A stretch of 64,000 nt of DNA from Heterobasidion occidentale (taxonomy: Eukaryota > Basidiomycota > Agaricomycetes > Russulales > Bondarzewiaceae), in contig JBCAQO010000004.1 in assembly GCA_039111635.1 (NCBI GenBank), positions 2,170,001 through 2,234,000 on the forward strand. The letters are read 5' to 3'. This document shows positions 22,582-35,392 of the stretch, in pieces. Under the pieces are notes generated by a model that was given only the letters and a program-made list of their open reading frames with translations, had not been told where the DNA came from and did no database searches. Each line of letters begins with the position of its first letter. The stretch's first letter is position 1. The position numbers and the translations under genes were made by a program.

Positions 22582-24923
22582 CTAGAGATCCAAACGCCCC
22601 CTCATCTTGCGCCTTGCTAACCTCGCCGCCCGTCTCTCCTTATGACTCTGGACATGCTCATTGAACGTCGGAACGATGCCCTTCGCCCACTGGTTCTGAT
22701 AGGCGACCGCGACCTCTGAGCTGAACCTGTCTTTGAACGCTCTGGCCCTCGACTTTGCTTGATCGATCCGTCCCTTCGCTTGTTCACTGAACGTCGTAAT
22801 GGCCTGCTCGCCTTTCCTCCGAATCTGCAGCGCACGCTGCTGTGCACGGCGATGACCGCGATACAAATGTTCGCGCAAGCCGTCTGTAGCGGCCTTCGAC
22901 AAACGCACTGCCATGGCAGTCTGCGTCTCCAGCACCTGCAAAAGTTCGTTCAACGCGTCGAGCAGCTCCTTCACATCTGCTTGGATGGCAGAGGCGATCA
23001 TCTTGGCACTGAATATGGATGATAGTGAACTGGCAAGGCGGGTGCTCAGCGAGTACATGGACTGCGCGGTCGGTGCAGGTATCTTCGTCTTACAATGCTC
23101 GGCCGCCACGTGAAAGATGGATACGGCCTTGGAACCGGGTAAGCTGGTCAACGACAATGACGTGGTGAGAGGATGCGCCAACAACTGTTTGGATGACAGC
23201 TCTCCATGGTTTGCTGATGTGCCTTCGATCTTCTTGATAGATAACCCACTGCTCGTGATGGGAAGACTTCCTGAAGTGGGGGAAGCACGAGAACGTCGCG
23301 ATCCGTAGGATGAGTCAAGAGAAACCGGGCTGAAGACAGCCAAAGCAAATTCCTTCAACGATGTTGTCCCAAGAGTGGTGGACGTGGGTGGCGTCACAGG
23401 GATGGACGAATGGTTGGAACCATTGCTTATAATAGTAGCGAGAGACGTTGAAGGGTGCTTCTCCACCTTTGAGACTACCGGTATGGATCCTGCGGGAGAC
23501 GACCCACTAACGATGTAGGCAAGAACGATCGACAACAGCCCAAGGCTAGCGATAACAGCTACGCATCAGCCTCCGGAGGTTTTTGGGATGAGGGAAAAGA
23601 GCATACATAGTCATCGTAGACACGGATGACAATTGACCCGTCAATGCCTTCATGTTCACCCCCTTCCTGCCGTGCGGGAGGAGTGGTCGAAAGCCGACAA
23701 CCACCTCAGACGGCTCCAAGGTATCGACTTCCTCTTCACTGATAACTGCGGAGGGATAATCTTCGTTCACGAGCAACAACTGGCTGAGAGGTGCTTGTAG
23801 ATCCTTCCATTTGTCTTCAATTGCCTGACGCAAGAATATTCTGGATAGACCAGCTGTATCATTGGGTACAGATGGCGAAGCAAAGACAGGAAGATAGAGC
23901 GTATGAGATGGCAAGGAGGAAAGAGCTGAAGGGAGGAAGACCACCGCCAAGTTTTTGAAACCGTGTCCGACTAGAAGAGTTGCAGTCAACTGTTAGAAAA
24001 GTAAGTAAAATCAAACCTACAATGCGCTCCCTTGACAACTCCGTTCTATCGAGTATGGAAATAGTGTACTGCGCGGCCAGGATACGAGCATGGTCGGATC
24101 TCAAGGTATAGATTGTCACGCAAGTCGATCGCGTGTCGCGATGGGAAAGCGCCAGACCTAAGCCGAGCGCCAATCTGCCCAGAAGTTTCTCGACAAACTG
24201 CCACTTGCCCATAGTCGAAATACCATAAAGGACGATCTGAAAATCAACGTGTGGGAAATCGACCGTCTGGGGGACCTCAGGTATGGATGATAAGCCTGGA
24301 TCCTTTGGTGACGATGATGGTGCAATGGTGGCGACACCGGGCTCGAATTGAAAGAATTGAGTATTGGGTCCTCGCAAGGCAGGCGACACGTCTTCGTATG
24401 ACCCGTTGAGCTCGTCTCGGGAACTGGTCAAAGGGTCTGGGAACGACAGCCTCAAGTCGCGAGGGCGGCTAGCCGGACCATGTGTGGATGAGCTTAGCGA
24501 GCTCGTACGAGAAGAGCTCAACGTGCTGATCATGCTTTGATCTAGAGCTTCCTTCACACGCTGCTCCTCGGCTGAAGAATCGGCGACGTCGAGGGTTACT
24601 GCGTCCGCAGGAAGGTGGGCGCTGTGAGGGTGTTCGTGTAAGAGGACATCGTCGTCAACATCGACACCTTCAACTAAACCCTCCCAGCCTTCCACATCGC
24701 CATCGCGAGAACTTGAGCGGCTGCTGACAGATCGACGAGATGGTGGACGATCGTACACTTCGTCGTGATCGTCCTCTGGGATGCCTGCAGACTCGTCTTC
24801 GGATGCGTGGCTAGAAACATCGAGCCAATCCGAGTCAGATATGCTGTCTATTTCAGAGAGATTAAAATCATGATTGGTATCAGAGAAATTGGGCGTTGCA
24901 GGCGTGATAGGTGAGCTATCCAT
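22582..24923 (-). CDS. Large disordered protein with one membrane segment, unrecognised
   Basis: Starts MDSSPITPATPNFSDTNHDF at 24923; an in-frame upstream ATG at 25040 is possible but lies in the divergent promoter. The N-terminal half is acidic and Ser-rich with patches like DSDWLDVSSHASEDESAGIP. A structured part follows (HVDFQIVLYGISTMGKWQF, then GHGFKNLAVVFLPSALSS and PSEVVVGFRPLLPHGRKG). After an intron near 23550 comes a single hydrophobic helix (VIASLGLLSIVLAYIVSG). The C-terminal region is a Lys/Arg-rich coiled coil (TTFSEQAKGRIDQAKSRARA) ending at 22582. This looks like a membrane-tethered coiled-coil protein. Function unknown. Confidence 0.7.
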
Positions 24924-25090
24924 TGAAGAGGTCAAAGCAAAAGGGGCGCTAGGCCACGCCAATGTCCTCCTTATGTATGCTGCTCGGGGCTTCGGGACGC
25001 CACGGCGTGGGCCGGATCGCACTTCGCACGCTGCAAGCACTGTACTCTACTTATCTTATCAGCTCTTCTGATCTGACGACTCAACGCACC

Positions 25091-26787
25091 ATGCTCGACG
25101 TAAACTCTCCTTCCTTCGCCGCCCTTCCAATCGATGTCCTTTTGGCCATTTTCTTGGAAGTTGCTGTTCCAGACATCTTATCTCTGAAACAAGTGCGTCG
25201 TACGCCATGTATATCGTGTGCCGCGATCAAGTGTTTCATTTGCTGATCCACTTTCGTGCAGACGTGTCGTGTCCTGCATGCCTTGGGGTCATCCGACTAC
25301 CTGTGGCATCAAATCTCAAAATACTCCGCGGTTCCTCTAGATCTACCACGCGATGTTGATCCACAGGGACTTACATGTCCTGAATTGCAACCAGCCATTG
25401 TAAAGGCTTTCAAGCTTGATGATAATTGGTCCAGGCGAACGCCTCGTGTGACGAAATGCACGCCGGTCCGCTTATACGGGAACAATGCCAATGCTGTTGT
25501 AGACGAAATGCAGCTCCTCTCGGCGGGTCGATGGCTCATGACCTCTCAGCGTAGCTTTCGCCTCGAATATACGAGGGCAACAATTGACCTGTGGTGCCTA
25601 AAGGATGCGGATGATGTATATTGCGCTGCATCGTTTGATATCTTTGCCGTTACAAGAAGTTTGCAGTGTCCTTAACAAGGGACGAGAAACTTGCCACATT
25701 AGCAATCACCATCGACAATGCGACCCAGTCAGCACTTGTTAACGATTCACGATCTTTCCTTGTTCCTAATACTCGTGCTATAGTGGGGTTCTTCAAATTT
25801 ATGATATCCCTCTGATAGACCGTTCAGAGGCTGAATTCCTCCACAACTCAACTCCTCGAATGAAGAAAGTCATACCTCGACCATCCCGAGCTCGCGGTAC
25901 AATTCACGAAGTATCGATCCATGACAAGTAATTGCTACCACCTTCGTAGATCTGAGCACGGAATTTCTTGGTCATTCGTATCAAGTCTTGTTGGTGAATA
26001 CCAGTACATGGAGTCAAGTTCTCCTTCATCCGAAATTTGATGAGGTACTGTACATTGCTTATTCTTTGCATGGAACGGACCTCACCGTTCATCGAAAGCC
26101 GTTCACTCGTCTCAGCATCAAGCTCTATCATGATCGCATTCTTTTCATAGGAAGCTTCCATGATAATGTCTTGGTCGCACCTTCCACCTACCATCGTGTA
26201 TGGTCCACCAACAACTCGCCGGTCGATCGTCGGTATGGGATCCGCTCAATCGAGACGACTCAAGCATCGTTGAGGACATGGGAGATTACGAAGAGTTTCT
26301 CATATCCCACATGCCCAATGTCCAGGATTTTTTCGTGTCCGAATCCGACAGTCTTAGTGACACAACCCCTTCCCTACCAAAATCACTTTCTTTCCTCTTT
26401 TACGCAGCTGCACTAGGCGATTCCGAAGGCAAGGGTGTTCTTGTTCGTCTATTTCTCGACCCAGATCACCAGGGGCAGGATTCTCTCATGCAGAGAGAGG
26501 TCTTTGGAGCCCCCAGGGACAGTTCTGTCAAACTCGTTCGCATAGGTGTCACCGGCAGACGAGCAGTCTGGATCGAGCAGAATTGGGAGACCGATGGGTT
26601 TAGGGTGGTCAAGGCACACTTCCCCGATGAAAATGTGGATTGGTCGACTGTTCACGTTCTTATCCCTCCGAACCCATCGCTCCCGTTCTCGCCACAGATG
26701 TGCAACTCACTCGCTTTTGACGAAACTACGGGTCGATTATGTGTCGGCGTGGCCACGGGTGACCTCTGGATGCTGGATTTCAGCTGA
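25091..26787 (+). CDS. F-box-like protein, frame-disrupted
   Basis: Starts MLDVNSPSFAALPIDVLLAI at 25091. The F-box spans an intron (25193-25261): FLEVAVPDILSLKQ joins TCRVLHALGSSDYLWHQISK. The rest reads like the beta-rich substrate region seen in basidiomycete F-box proteins (LDLWCLKD-like stretches; LVVWSTNN; VWIEQNWETDGFRVVKAHFP; CVGVATGDLWMLDFS at the end). It would act as an SCF ubiquitin-ligase adaptor. The frame changes near 25643 (TTT), near 25785 (GGGG), in the 25920-25960 area and near 26220. The first two are repaired by one extra base in the homopolymer. It could be a pseudogene, but similar slips in essential genes here suggest sequence error. Confidence 0.65.
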
Positions 26788-27336
26788 TATTGAACTTGTA
26801 AGCCTACTTATCATTGCATGGAGATTATACCACTGACGATGTATACATGTCCGCACATGCCGCTCGCTCGTGCATCGTCACTGCTTACAACCTAGTGGTG
26901 CTGCAGATCTCTTGCTATCAACCTGTAGAAAACACTAAAGTTTCCTTTGTGTGTTTACCACGGTGTGCCGAGCTATCTACGTATGGTAGAAACTGTGTTC
27001 TACGTATTGTAAAGCAGCCATGTGCATGTTCGCTTGAACAAAGATGAAGGCAAAGACGGAAGACAAGAGACAACAAGCAGACTTTGGGTACAAGAACAAG
27101 CACGTGGTCATTAAGAGGTTGTCAAATTTGATCAGATCTCACGCGTGAAGATTTGGAAACCCAACCTCATATAACCTCGAAGCTCAAACTGCGAGCTCTG
27201 AAGAACGAGTCAGACCGCATTCAATCCTTTCCTTCCTCCACCATTTCCTTGTTCCATAACGACCCTTCACATTCATACTGCAGAACCGCCGCGCTTGATT
27301 TGTGTCAAGTCAACCTGTCCTGAGCAATCCTTTACT

Positions 27337-30300
27337 ATGGACCGGGAACTCGCCCAATTCGTTCAGGCGACTCTCATCGCATCGGACCCATCGCAAGCAT
27401 CTCTGCATGAACAGGCTTTGGAGTACCTCTCTAACATCGAAAAAAACGCGCATAGCACATGGCAATTAGCGTTGACCTTGTTCTTGGACACCGCGCCAGA
27501 CGGAGGGCGTAAATACCCTTCGCAGTCGAGATTTTTCGCTCTCAGAGTTTTGGATGGGTTTCTAGACAACCGGTGAGTCGACGATCTTGTCCCTCCTAGT
27601 AATCATGAAGTTGCATGACCCACGGGCGGGAAATTTGTTGTGAAGCGGGTTCAAGGCATGTGCACACTCATTAACTCTGACCAAGCGGACAGGGCATGCT
27701 AAAGCTGCTGTTGCACAACTTATCCAGGTCTAAAACCTGAGATTGATATACATCGACTGATACTTTCTCGAGCAGATTTGAACCGTTGGACAATGCCACC
27801 TTTCAGACCTTACAGCAATCGCTCTTGGGTTATATACAATCCGAGTATATTTATGGTTCCTCAGAAAGCAGCGCGACTTGTGAGTCGATCCCAATGACAT
27901 CGCGCGATAATGTGATTGTTTACGAGACCATGAAGTTTTGCGTAACAAGTTCTCGCACACTTTGACACTATTTTTTCTAGCAACATACGTAGACCAATGG
28001 CCAACATTCTTCATAGACTTGTTTTCTCTGATGCGTCCGGCGGAGTCATCCTCACAACCCTCATTCAATCCGCATCTCTCTCTCTTGCTCTTTCATATTG
28101 TCCTTGAAATTTCTGGGGAAGTCGCAGATCAGATCATTAAGTCTGCACGACAACACAGCAGTGTACGACATGCTCGGGATGCGCGTGTTCGCGATGCAGT
28201 TCGAGAACGAGATGCTGTGCGAATTAATGAAGCGGTTTTAACCATCGTCGTTGATGCCGCTGACAGGATGACGAAGCTTCAAAAGGGTGAACTTGCGCCC
28301 ACGTCTGAACGAGAATCAACAGAAGTCATCGAAGTAGTCGATTGGGGAATTCGAACATTCGGCTCCTACGTCGGTGCGTGTGTAGCTTTCAGCTGAGAGC
28401 AAGAGTCGTAACTTACCCGGTTCTTTAGGGTGGATTGACATCAACTTAACTGTCACGCCAACCACTGTCCCTTTGCTATTCTCGCTCTTGTCTGATCAGT
28501 CTCTTGCTATCCGTCTCGCAGCGTCTGTCGCATTGCTCCGAATTCTATCCAAAGGCCTGAAAGAACCCGGGGACAAACTTCAACTCATCAAAGTGTTGTC
28601 GTTGGGACAGGTCCTAGAGGCTTTAGAGGAGAAGACGCGGACAGAGCAGGCGAATCGTGGAGAAGCCGTTGATGAAGGAGAAGAATCATATCGTGAGGCC
28701 CTTGGTAGGCTGCTTAACGTTCTTGGCCTAGAGTTGATGAAACTTGTCGACGTTCGTTCGTTAGTTTCCTGGATCATTATTTGGTTTAATTTCTAGCATA
28801 TAGGAATGTCCACTCGAAGACATCCGGTCGGAAGCGTCACGCTTGCTGAACCAAACTCTCACTGCCATGCTCCATTTCATGGCAGACGACTACGACGATA
28901 CGTGTTCAACAATTTTTCCTATGGTTCAAACTATTCTTGCCAGTGTGAGCGATCAATCATATCACCCCGTGATAATTGTCGACCTATCAGTTTTGCTAGT
29001 ATAAACGAAGCCGAAAAACGTCGTCGGATCCTGTGGAGCCAGAAAAACGCTCGTTTCTCACTTCTCTTCTCGGCGTCATCTTCACAAAGATGAAGTGGGA
29101 GGAAGACACAGATGTCGACGAATTAGACGATGAAGATCGCGGCGCCTTCGAGAGTCTCCGAAAGGTATGTGAATCACAATCTTGGTAGCAACATGATCCC
29201 GCGTTGTTAAAACAGCAATTCTGTAGGACTTACGTTCATTCGTGGACTCTGTGCTCTTCATTGATCAAGATCTTGTCACCGACGCCGTGAGAGCGCAAGC
29301 GTTAGACATATTGAACGCATACAGTGCTAGTGTCTCCGTGAAATGGAATGATGCTGAGCTAGCGATCTATCTGGTCTACATTTTCGGCGAAATCAACAAA
29401 AGTGAGCTCTTCTAATCAAACTCTTCTACGAGGAGCCTGACATAAGACACGACAGCTGGCGGCAAAGGGCGCAGTGCCTTCTGCAAGACTCCTGTGGCCG
29501 TAGCAAAGGAAAAGCGAAAAGAAACCGACTACTCGACTTTTCCTTTGACTACTCATGGCGAAATGATCTATACGCTCATTCAATCTGGAATCTCTGCGTA
29601 CCCTCATCGAACAGTCGTGATGCAATTCTTCGAGACTGTTGTGCGATATAGCGACTTCTTCAAAGTACGCAAAGAGTGTATTATTCCAACATTGCAGTCG
29701 ATGGTAGACACAAGGTATGTGGATTCCCCTTTGACCTAGTACACTTGAATCTGATCAACAGACGAATAGGGGCTTGCACAACCCAAACTCGAGCGTGCAA
29801 TCGCGTGTATTCTATCTGTTTCACAGATTCGTCAAGGAAAGCCGGAACGAAGTCACACCTGATCTTGCTGGGACTTTACTTGAAGGTGTTCGTGACATCT
29901 TAGCCATACAAGTCGAGCTTCCCGAGCTCGAAAGTCCCGAGCAAGACCTATTGGCTGAAGCCATCAAAAACACTGGCTCTTTTGATGCTCAACTCTACCT
30001 CTTCGAGACCGTTGGCACACTCGTTTCCCTATTCTGGAAATCGCCTGACCAGCCAGCCCTGCTATTGTCCTTCGTCAAGCCTCTTCTGGACGAGCTATCT
30101 GTTAGCTTGCAAGCTATCAAGGGCGTGCAGGACGTTGTGCCCATCCTCAAAGTTCATCATACTATCATGGCTTTAGGAAACATTGCAAAGGGGTTCCCAG
30201 AATATCCTTCCCCGCTCCCAGAAGGATACACTTTACCTCCTCTGGACGTGTTTCAGGACGTAGCTCAAGCTATTCTCATGTCATTAGCGGCGATGAATGT

Positions 30301-31351
30301 TTTCAAGCCTGTTCGGGATGCGGTACGTTTGATCTTACCATTTTCAGCTGTCAAAACCTTACGCGGCGAAAATGTAGACTCGTTTTGCGTTTGCACGAAT
30401 CTTGGCAACGACTGGTCCAAGTGTCACACGTTTCATCCCACCGCTTATGGCCAACCTGCTCGCCCACTTTGAGCTAAGCGAGTTGGTCGACTTTATGAAC
30501 TTCATCAATCTTCTGATTCACAAGCTTCAAGTACGCCCCATTGATTTCGTTTATATATTGCCTTCTCATGTCAATGCCTACAGCAAGATTTGTTTGACGT
30601 CCTGAATGAGCTTATTGGCCCGCTCAGTGCTCATATCACTGGAATTTTATCTCAACCTGTCAGTGGGACCGATGATGAATTGTCCCATGCGGAAATAAAG
30701 AAGGCCTATCTCGCACTACTCAATAACGTCGTCTCCTCAAAATTGCACGGGATCTTTATCTCTGATCGTGAGTCTTTGACTTAATGAATACCTCCTTTCG
30801 ACTTATAATCAAAAATAGAAAATAAGAATCGTTTCGAGCCTCTACTCGAGAACATGCTTCAGCTCGCTGGGGATGTATCCGATCCGTACAGTGAAAGGGC
30901 TGCATTCACATTTTTAGGAAGAAGCATCAATGTTTGGGGCCAGCCGCTGAATGCTGCGACTGGAGATTCCTCTGCGACTTCACTGGGCCTCCAAGGTTTC
31001 GAGAGAATCATCTACGAGAATATCGTTCCTGCTGCATTTAGGGTCTTGTCCTTGCCCGAGTTTAATATAAAGGATGGCCAGATTCTCATGGTGCGTGATT
31101 GTCACGCTGCCTACTATACCAATTCTGATGATCGTTGGTAGGTCCTTCACGAGATAGCCAACCTTCTCCAGGCTATTGTCAAGACGCGGGGTCAGGAGGC
31201 TTTCGAATTCTTCATCTCTATATTTTTGCCAGCGCAGAACTGGCCCCCAGAAACCGCCGTCGAGTTCACCACGAAGATGCGGGATCTCGAAAACAAAAAT
31301 TTTAGGAAGTATTTCTCGGATTTTGTACGTGCTTCGCAGTCCTCCTCATAA
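27337..31351 (+). CDS. LOS1: tRNA exportin (exportin-T, Los1/Xpot)
   Basis: Karyopherin that exports mature tRNAs from the nucleus with Ran-GTP. Starts MDRELAQFVQATLIASDPSQ. The exportin-1/Xpo1-like N-terminal region carries the hallmark FLRNKFSHTLTLFFLATYVD and QWPTFFIDLFSLM. HEAT-repeat helices continue through LEDIRSEASRLLNQTLTAML, FLTSLLGVIFTKMKWEEDTD, FVDSVLFIDQDLVTDAVRAQ and PRTVVMQFFETVVRY-like segments to IKTRGQEAFEFF-like and FISIFLPAQNWPPETAVEF, ending at TAA 31349-31351. All of the roughly 15 exons join in phase with short GT-AG introns, so this gene is a good control for sequence quality. Length about 1,050 residues is normal for the family. Confidence 0.93.
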
Positions 31352-31766
31352 TGCGTATACCGGAAGAAATCTTTCTCCATTAGAGCTACTTGGCTAACTT
31401 ACTTCAACTGTGATTGGAATCTCCACTGCCCATACTGTACAATCTCGTCCATGTTTTCACATTTATCGCACACTTCACCTGTTGTCCTACTATTACTGCC
31501 GTCACTTTTGTCGTTACACCAACACTGTCTTCGTCTCAATCGCTCGGACGAGACCTAACTTTTTAGTACACAGAACGACTGTCTTCTGTGTAAGGTCAGC
31601 CACGGCGACTAACTTTTTAGGCTTAAAGCCGAGTAAGCCATTTGGCTTTGTTGTGCAACAGCTTTGGAATCTAACAACTACAAACAACATGTACCGATCC
31701 GCCACTGCCATAAGCGTGAGGTGTGCACTGCTACATAGCACATTTTACTTTCTCCTCTCGTGATTG

Positions 31767-34700
31767 ATGGCGTCTGGTAAGCTCACGATCAAGATAGATT
31801 CAACACGCGTAGTTCATTCCATTTGTACCAGCTTCAAAGCGTATGAGACCTGGCAAGATAGTGAGTGTATATCGTGATGCTTCTTAGGGCGAGGTAACAT
31901 GCGGGTTGCTTTTACCTTCAGAAACCGCGCAAGGTATGCTTCCGGGATCGGTTCATGCCAATAGTTGGTCATTTACAAGACTGAATAGCTTGGGCCTGTC
32001 ATATCCGTCGACGAAACATGGGCAACTTTAACTACGAACATACGCGAGATTCAGAATCACAGGGCATTCACGTTGTCGTTTGAGGAAAACTATCGACTGG
32101 CGTATCAAATGGTTATTCAAAAGCACGGAGAGATGCTTTATCAAGGCGTCAGCCTTCTCGTCGCCCAGAACCTGGATCGACTGGCCCAGGAAGTCATTCT
32201 TCCCGCGTTCCCAACTGAGTCAGCCGTGACCCTGTTCACGAAAGTCAAGAAGGGGAGAGGCTCCTGAAGGCACTGACGAACGTATTCGAGGATCACTCAG
32301 GGAGCATGGTCAAACTAAGTCAGATTCTCAAGTACATGGTACCTTTGTCCCGACGTCTCGATATTTGCTTGTCACTGAGACAAATCCCTGTGCAGGATCG
32401 AGGCTATGCCCAATCTAACAAGTTACCTGAAGTGTTGGATCTAGGTCATCGACTATTCTTGAAACATATCATTCGTCCACCAATAAAGGAGCACGTCTTT
32501 TCTGCCATCTTGAGCCTTCTTCGTATTGAACGCGAGGGGTATGTCATCAATCGCTCCGCTGCTACAGGGTGTGTACGTGTACTTTTGCAATTGAGTGGTG
32601 CCTTGGATGGGACAACGGTCTACAAGCAAGATCTCGAGCCGATGATTTTGAAAGAAAGCGAGGAATTCTATAAGATGGAGGGCCAGAAGCTGTTAGAAAT
32701 ATGTGATGCCTCGGAATACCTGCACAGAGTATGTGCATTCTCGCTTTCATGTGTTCTTCTGCCTTATGGCCCTTCAGGTTGATGCTCGATTCGCCGAAGA
32801 ACAATCCCGCGCGCATCAATATCTCTCATTGCAAACTTCAGGACCTCTACGACACATATTACAGGATACTCTCCTTTCCCCCCATTTGTGGCAGGTCATC
32901 AGCATGTCAAACTCGGGACTGGATGCCATGATCGATCTAGATAAATTTGACGACTTGAAACGCCTTTATCAATTGTTCAGTATGGTACCAGAAGGACTTC
33001 CCTGCCTTCGGAAATATCTAAAAGGATCTGTTGGTCGACGAGGAGCAGAAATCAGCGGCAGGAGCTCAAGTGTTCAGTTGGGCGAGGGCGAGAACGAGGA
33101 CGATGCGGAGTCGGAGAAAGGTAAAGGTAAGGAAAAAGGACAAGAGAAAGAAAAGGGCAAGGCTCGGCCACCAAATCCCAATGCTCAGAGTCTAGCCATC
33201 GCCCTGAAATGGGTTCAAGACGTCCTACACTTGAAGGACAATTTGACTATATATGGAAGAATTCATTCGACAGCAACCGTGATTTGGAGAGTGGATTGAA
33301 CGAAGTGGGCGAATCGGCCTTTCCCAAGGCTGTCTACTCACACGAAATCTAGGCCTTTGAATCATTTGTTAATGCCCAACCACGCGCGCCGGAGTTCATA
33401 TCGCTGTTCATTGACGAGAACTTGAAGAAGGGGTTGAAAGGAGTAAGTCTTGACTTGTAGTATCATGAACCTCTCTGACCCCATTCCAGAAAACAGATGC
33501 AGAAGTAGAAGTTGTGCTCGATAAAACCATCACAGTCTTCCGGTACATCACGGAGAAAGACGTTTTTGAAAGATACTATAAGGGACATCTGGCTAAACGT
33601 CTTCTATTGGGTCGGTCAGTCTCTGATGATGCGGAGCGAGGGATGCTCGCCAAGCTCAAAGTGGAGTGCGGCTACCAGTTCACACAGAAGCTGGAGGGCA
33701 TGTTCCATGATATGAAGATCTCGTCTGAGACGATGCAATCGTATCGCACCCATCTCGAGAAGACAACTGTGAGCATTCTTGCCCGTTTGTCGACTACCTC
33801 ATTTTTCTCATGTTGGCTATAGGCACCTGAGGTCGATATATCCGTCATCGTCATGACATCCACCTTTTGGCCAATGCCTTATATGGGCGTAGTTTGTGCA
33901 CTTCCTGATGTGCTTGTCAAAACTAGCAAATCTTTCGAGCAATTTTATCTCAGCCGACATTCTGGTCGGCGGCTTACATGGCAATTATCCATGGGCAACG
34001 CCGACTTTGCGCGTCACTTTCAAGGCAAGAAGCATGATCTAAATGTTTCAACATTTGCTCTTGTCATCTTACTCCTCTTCGAGGACTTGATTGAAGGCGA
34101 GTTCCTGACATACGAGGTTCGTGAAATTTCCCTCGTTCACGCGGCACTACATTGACTGTTTACACTGTTCGTAAAGGAAATCAAAGCGGCCACATCGATT
34201 CCGGACGTAGATCTGCAGAGGAATCTCCAGTCGCTCGCGTGTGCAAAATTCAAAGTCTTGAAGAAACACCCTCATGGCCGAGACGTCAACCCATCCGATT
34301 CGTTTTCGTTCAATCAGGATTTCTCGTCTCCCTTACAGAAGATCAAGATCAGCACCGTTGCGTCAAGGGTCGAGAGCGGAGAAGAGCGAAAAGAGACACA
34401 TGATAGGGTGGAGGAAGAGAGACGACATCAAATAGAGGTGCGTCGCTCGTCACCATCTTTACGACCTTCTGAGCTTCATAAACATCTCGCCCCTCTTTTT
34501 GGTTAGGCCTGTATTGTGCGCATCATGAAGGACAGGAAACATATGACACATATCGACCTCATCAACGAAGCGACGCGGCAGCTTGCGACTCGTTTCCAGC
34601 CCAATCCGCTCAATATTAAGAAGCGGATCGAAGGTCTGATAGAGGTCAGTCGTCGAGTTTGTATGCTTGTGATTTGGTGGGACTGACTTGTCGTCCCTCC

Positions 34701-34818
34701 TTGCTCAGCGTGAGTATTTGGAACGGTGCGACGATCGCAAGTCGTACAATTATCTGGTAAGATTCCTCCTCCTTCACGTAACTCGTGCTCAGATTGACCG
34801 CCAACATTATAGGCGTGA
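31767..34818 (+). CDS. CUL3: Cullin-3, scaffold of BTB-type ubiquitin ligases
   Basis: Exon 1 is only 10 nt (31767-31776). [17 protein letters not shown] and [18 protein letters not shown] are joined over three introns. The BTB-binding N-terminal helices contain [20 protein letters not shown]. Cullin repeats run to the Rbx1-binding region ([39 protein letters not shown]). The neddylation segment reads [20 protein letters not shown] with the acceptor Lys, and the C-terminus is [16 protein letters not shown]. An unusual Lys/Glu-rich insertion ([20 protein letters not shown]) sits between cullin repeats. Two one-base slips, near 32241 (AAA) and 33240 (AA), need an added A each. Otherwise complete. 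Confidence 0.93.
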
Positions 34819-35392
34819 TCGCATAGCAGTTGTTCAGTATTCACGATATTCGTCTGCCAATTGCGTAGTACTTTTAGTTGTTGACTAACGTTGTACCTCT
34901 ATCTCTTTGGACCCATTTGTATCTCTTACAACCACACGAGATGTAATACTTCTCTCTTCAATGCATACACATCCTAATAAACAAGGTGTTCACTATATGC
35001 CAACGAGGGCTATGGTTAAGCGGGGATCAGCCTGTTATCACATGTCAGCAGACTTAACCACGGATATCCGCTTGGGATATAGTGCAGTTTTTTTCGTCAA
35101 AATCCCAGTTTATACCGGCGAAGGAACGTAGTAGGAACGTATGCAGTGGTCTGCGACTCTGCGCAAAAGGAGCCTGGCAGTTCCTGGCGGACTGGACTGG
35201 TTCTTACGTAAAGCGCATGACCTCATCGTTCTTCAGGTCGAGTCGACCTTGCTTGATGCAAGGACAGGAACCACGTTCCTCGTATCTAATCCCATTGTTG
35301 ACCACAAGTCTGAACACATGGAACACACAAATCAATCAGGCTCTGGAGACGTGGTCGTGATACAACGGCGAGTCACTTCAGCTCTCTGGTAG
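34819..35392. other. Intergenic CUL3-SDS22
   Basis: 3' flank of cullin-3 and promoter of SDS22. The open frame at 35141-35392 ends just before the SDS22 ATG and shows no family resemblance. Confidence 0.5.
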